A stretch of DNA of 64,000 nucleotides from an uncultured Acidimicrobiales bacterium (GTDB taxonomy: Bacteria; Actinomycetota; Acidimicrobiia; Acidimicrobiales; Aldehydirespiratoraceae): the NCBI GenBank assembly GCA_951812975.1, contig CATOTC010000001.1, positions 1,272,001 through 1,336,000 on the forward strand, read 5' to 3'. A model generated the notes under the pieces. It was given only the letters and a program-made list of their open reading frames with translations, was not told the DNA's origin and did no database searches. The position numbers and the translations under genes are program-made. This document shows, in pieces, positions 62,435 to 64,000 of the stretch (the first letter of the stretch is position 1; each line of letters starts with the position of its first letter).

Positions 62435-63481
62435 GTGACTCGACGAACCACCACCACGCTGCATCTGGACGCTGTCGCTGCTCTGTCGGAGGCCCTCAGT
62501 CGAATCGGCGTCGTGGCCAACCTCCTGCCCCGAGAGTCGTCGGCCGACAAGGTGCTGATTGACGTGGTGACCGAAGCTGCCGGCCAGCGATTCGAGGTCG
62601 AGGTCAAACCGGTAGTCACCGCCGCGCAAGGAGCACTGCTAACAGGAAGTGCGAGGCGGAATATACCGCTGCTCGTCATTGCCGACCGCATCGCCACCGA
62701 CGCGAAGTGGTCACTTCGTGACGCGGGGGTCAACTTCTTCGACCGACGCGGGGAACTGCGAATCGTGAGCCAGGCCCTGTTCGTCGACACTCTTGTTGAA
62801 CCCGCGTTCTCATTGGCCCGCGGTCGCAGCGGGTCACTCACCAGCCAGGTAGCCAAGGAAGTGGCGATCGTCTGCTTGATGACACCGAACCGGCGCCACG
62901 GCGTCCGCGAGACCGCCCGCTACATCGATCGAGCTCCCAGCGCTGTTTCCAAAGCAATGGCAGGATTTAGAGACGACGGCCTTCTCACCTCCGCTGGTGA
63001 AGCTATGGTTCCGGATCTCTTCGTCGCGCTGCTGATGGCGTGGCGACGGCAACCCGTCGCGCTGCAGAGGCTCCCCGACCCCGAATCCCACCACGCACAG
63101 TTGCTCGGACTCGGCTGCGACAGGCCTGCAATCACAACCGGATGGGCGCTCACCGACACCCGCGCTGCCGCGTCCTGGGGCATACCGATCGTCGCATCCG
63201 GCGACTACCCGCCAGACTTCTACGTTCCCTCCGAGTCAGCCCTTCTCGCAGCACGCTCACAGCTGGGCGAAGCAACCAATCCCGTGTCTCGCGCCTGCAC
63301 CGTGGCCGTGGCGCCCGTCCGACTCGCATGTCTGCGCCGAATGGACCATTCCGGCACAACCGGGGAGCAATGGCCGGTGGCGAACCACATCATCGTCGCC
63401 CTCGACATCGCCCAAGACCAAGCCCGAGGACTCGAAGCGCTCGACCAGTGGAACCCCGAAGAGTTCTTCCGCGCCTGGTGA
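62435..63481 (+). CDS. AbiEi-like winged-helix regulator
   Basis: A 348-residue protein. The N-terminal ~110 residues have a restriction-endonuclease-like look (VLIDVVTEAAGQRFEVEVKP with an E-x-K, then PLLVIADRI and DAGVNFFDRRGELRI). A winged helix follows (about 145-195, GVRETARYIDRAPSAVSKAMAGFRDDGLL). The C-terminal domain (FYVPSESALLAARSQL ... WPVANHIIVALDIAQDQARG) is like that of AbiEi-type antitoxin/regulators. No AbiEii toxin gene follows. With its start at GTG it has no ribosome binding site, in line with a leaderless transcript. Confidence 0.7.
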   Translation: MTRRTTTTLHLDAVAALSEALSRIGVVANLLPRESSADKVLIDVVTEAAGQRFEVEVKPVVTAAQGALLTGSARRNIPLLVIADRIATDAKWSLRDAGVNFFDRRGELRIVSQALFVDTLVEPAFSLARGRSGSLTSQVAKEVAIVCLMTPNRRHGVRETARYIDRAPSAVSKAMAGFRDDGLLTSAGEAMVPDLFVALLMAWRRQPVALQRLPDPESHHAQLLGLGCDRPAITTGWALTDTRAAASWGIPIVASGDYPPDFYVPSESALLAARSQLGEATNPVSRACTVAVAPVRLACLRRMDHSGTTGEQWPVANHIIVALDIAQDQARGLEALDQWNPEEFFRAW

Positions 63482-63647
63482 GACGGTAGCCCTCCAGAGC
63501 GACTGGACAGGCCAGATCCGTTTCGGCAACTAGGGGTTGGCTTCGTTTTGTCGGCAACACGTCCGATTTCCACTCCAACGCATCGGCCGACTGGACAATG
63601 CGGCAGTCAATTTTCTGCGCGTCAACACCCTGCCTGTAGAGTGACGG

Positions 63648-64000
63648 TGACCGGACCCCATTTTTTGGTCCACTTGTTATGAGAGTTTTGTCTGGTTGTT
63701 GTTCGCCCATTGGTCCGCGTAATGGGCTGGTGTGAGCATCCCGAGCGCGGAGTGGGGGCGGTATGTGTTGTAGTCGTTTCTCCAGTCGGCGACAAGTACT
63801 TGGGCCTCCAGGAGGCTGTCGAACTGCTCGATCGCCAAGAGTTCGTCGCGCATTCGGCTGCTGTAGGACTCGACCCAGGGGTTCTGCCAGGGCGACCCGG
63901 GGTCGATGTAGCTCGTGTTCGTGTTGGTGAACCGGCACCAGTCGCGCAGCGCGTTTGCGGTGAGTTCGGGTCCGTTGTCGCAGCGCACGAACTCCGGGGC
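63648..64000 (-). mobile_element. partial IS3-family insertion sequence, right side cut
   Basis: The element enters from the right edge of the window. Its end appears to lie near TGACCGGACCCCATTTTTTG, about 30 bases beyond the transposase stop, a position and TGACC/GGTCC style usual for IS3 ends. The other end is outside the window, so the inverted repeat and target duplication cannot be checked. Confidence 0.7.
63677..64000 (-). CDS. IS3-family transposase OrfB, C-terminal part
   Basis: The last 107 codons of an rve-type integrase domain are visible. The second Asp of the DDE triad is in EFVRCDNGPEL and the Glu in NPWVESYSSRMRDEL, followed by DWRNDYNTYRPHSALG and TPAHYA. These are standard for IS3-family OrfB. 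The gene continues beyond the window. Nothing suggests that the visible part is broken. Confidence 0.92.
   Translation of the reverse strand, partial: APEFVRCDNGPELTANALRDWCRFTNTNTSYIDPGSPWQNPWVESYSSRMRDELLAIEQFDSLLEAQVLVADWRNDYNTYRPHSALGMLTPAHYADQWANNNQTKLS

Overview
The window is high-GC bacterial DNA that reads as a chromosome segment of an actinomycete. The genes pointing that way are a HelD-type RNA polymerase recycling helicase, a PAC2-family protein, a LytR_C protein, GlnD, an actinobacterial-style Lnt, and a ChdC (HemQ) coprohaem decarboxylase that goes with HemE and an HemY-type oxidase. Many lipoproteins have long Thr/Ser linkers after the lipobox, and one protein carries three SLH repeats; together these suggest the class Acidimicrobiia, but that placement is inference. 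Everything here was read by eye from the sequence and its translations; no database search was run.

Layout. 1-8.9 kb: partial membrane gene, initiator tRNA-Met, a NodB-type deacetylase lipoprotein, a lipoprotein plus two TauD/TfdA dioxygenases in one minus-strand operon, and a ferric-iron ABC transporter with a perfect DtxR/IdeR-like iron box. 8.9-14.5 kb: HelD, a patatin-like hydrolase, hemE and cgoX (hemY). 14.5-29.1 kb: an accessory island. It starts at the end of cgoX and finishes with two broken pieces of a second cgoX 3' half, separated by a methyltransferase gene. 29.7-48.4 kb: M1 peptidase, small transglycosylase-like lipoprotein, class III cyclase, Lnt (with Ser at the catalytic Cys position), an envelope cluster (GT4, methyltransferase, prenyltransferase-fold protein, second methyltransferase, GtrA), thioesterase, two PIN toxin-antitoxin pairs, a glutamine amidotransferase, an ArsI/CadI-like protein, a lipase, a Nudix hydrolase and GlnD. 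48.4-58.7 kb: HyuAB, ChdC, FdhD, nitrobindin-like protein, GroEL with CIRCE, MoaD-like protein, glycerate kinase, LytR_C protein and tRNA-Thr. 58.7-64 kb: a defence-like cassette (HNH nuclease with a frameshift, TcmP, three-Cys-motif DUF5131 protein, AbiEi-like regulator) next to a partial IS3-family transposase.

The most interesting system is in the island. Three transcription units each begin with the same ~40-bp upstream element (TTTCCGCGCG...GGCAAGTAC) followed directly by a small secreted protein, and each also encodes exactly one member of a lipoprotein family with two CMxxxG[FYW] motifs. The largest unit also encodes an ECF sigma factor, its membrane anti-sigma partner, an SLH surface protein and a MacAB-type exporter whose fusion protein has a peptidoglycan-binding domain. 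I infer a self-regulated surface or secretion system, possibly bacteriocin-like, that came in as an island at cgoX. The second is the TcmP cassette, which lies between two related 16-4-16 perfect dyads that share the core GTGTTCTTG-N4-CAAGAACAC. One dyad covers the -35 region of the AbiEi-like gene, which appears to be leaderless.
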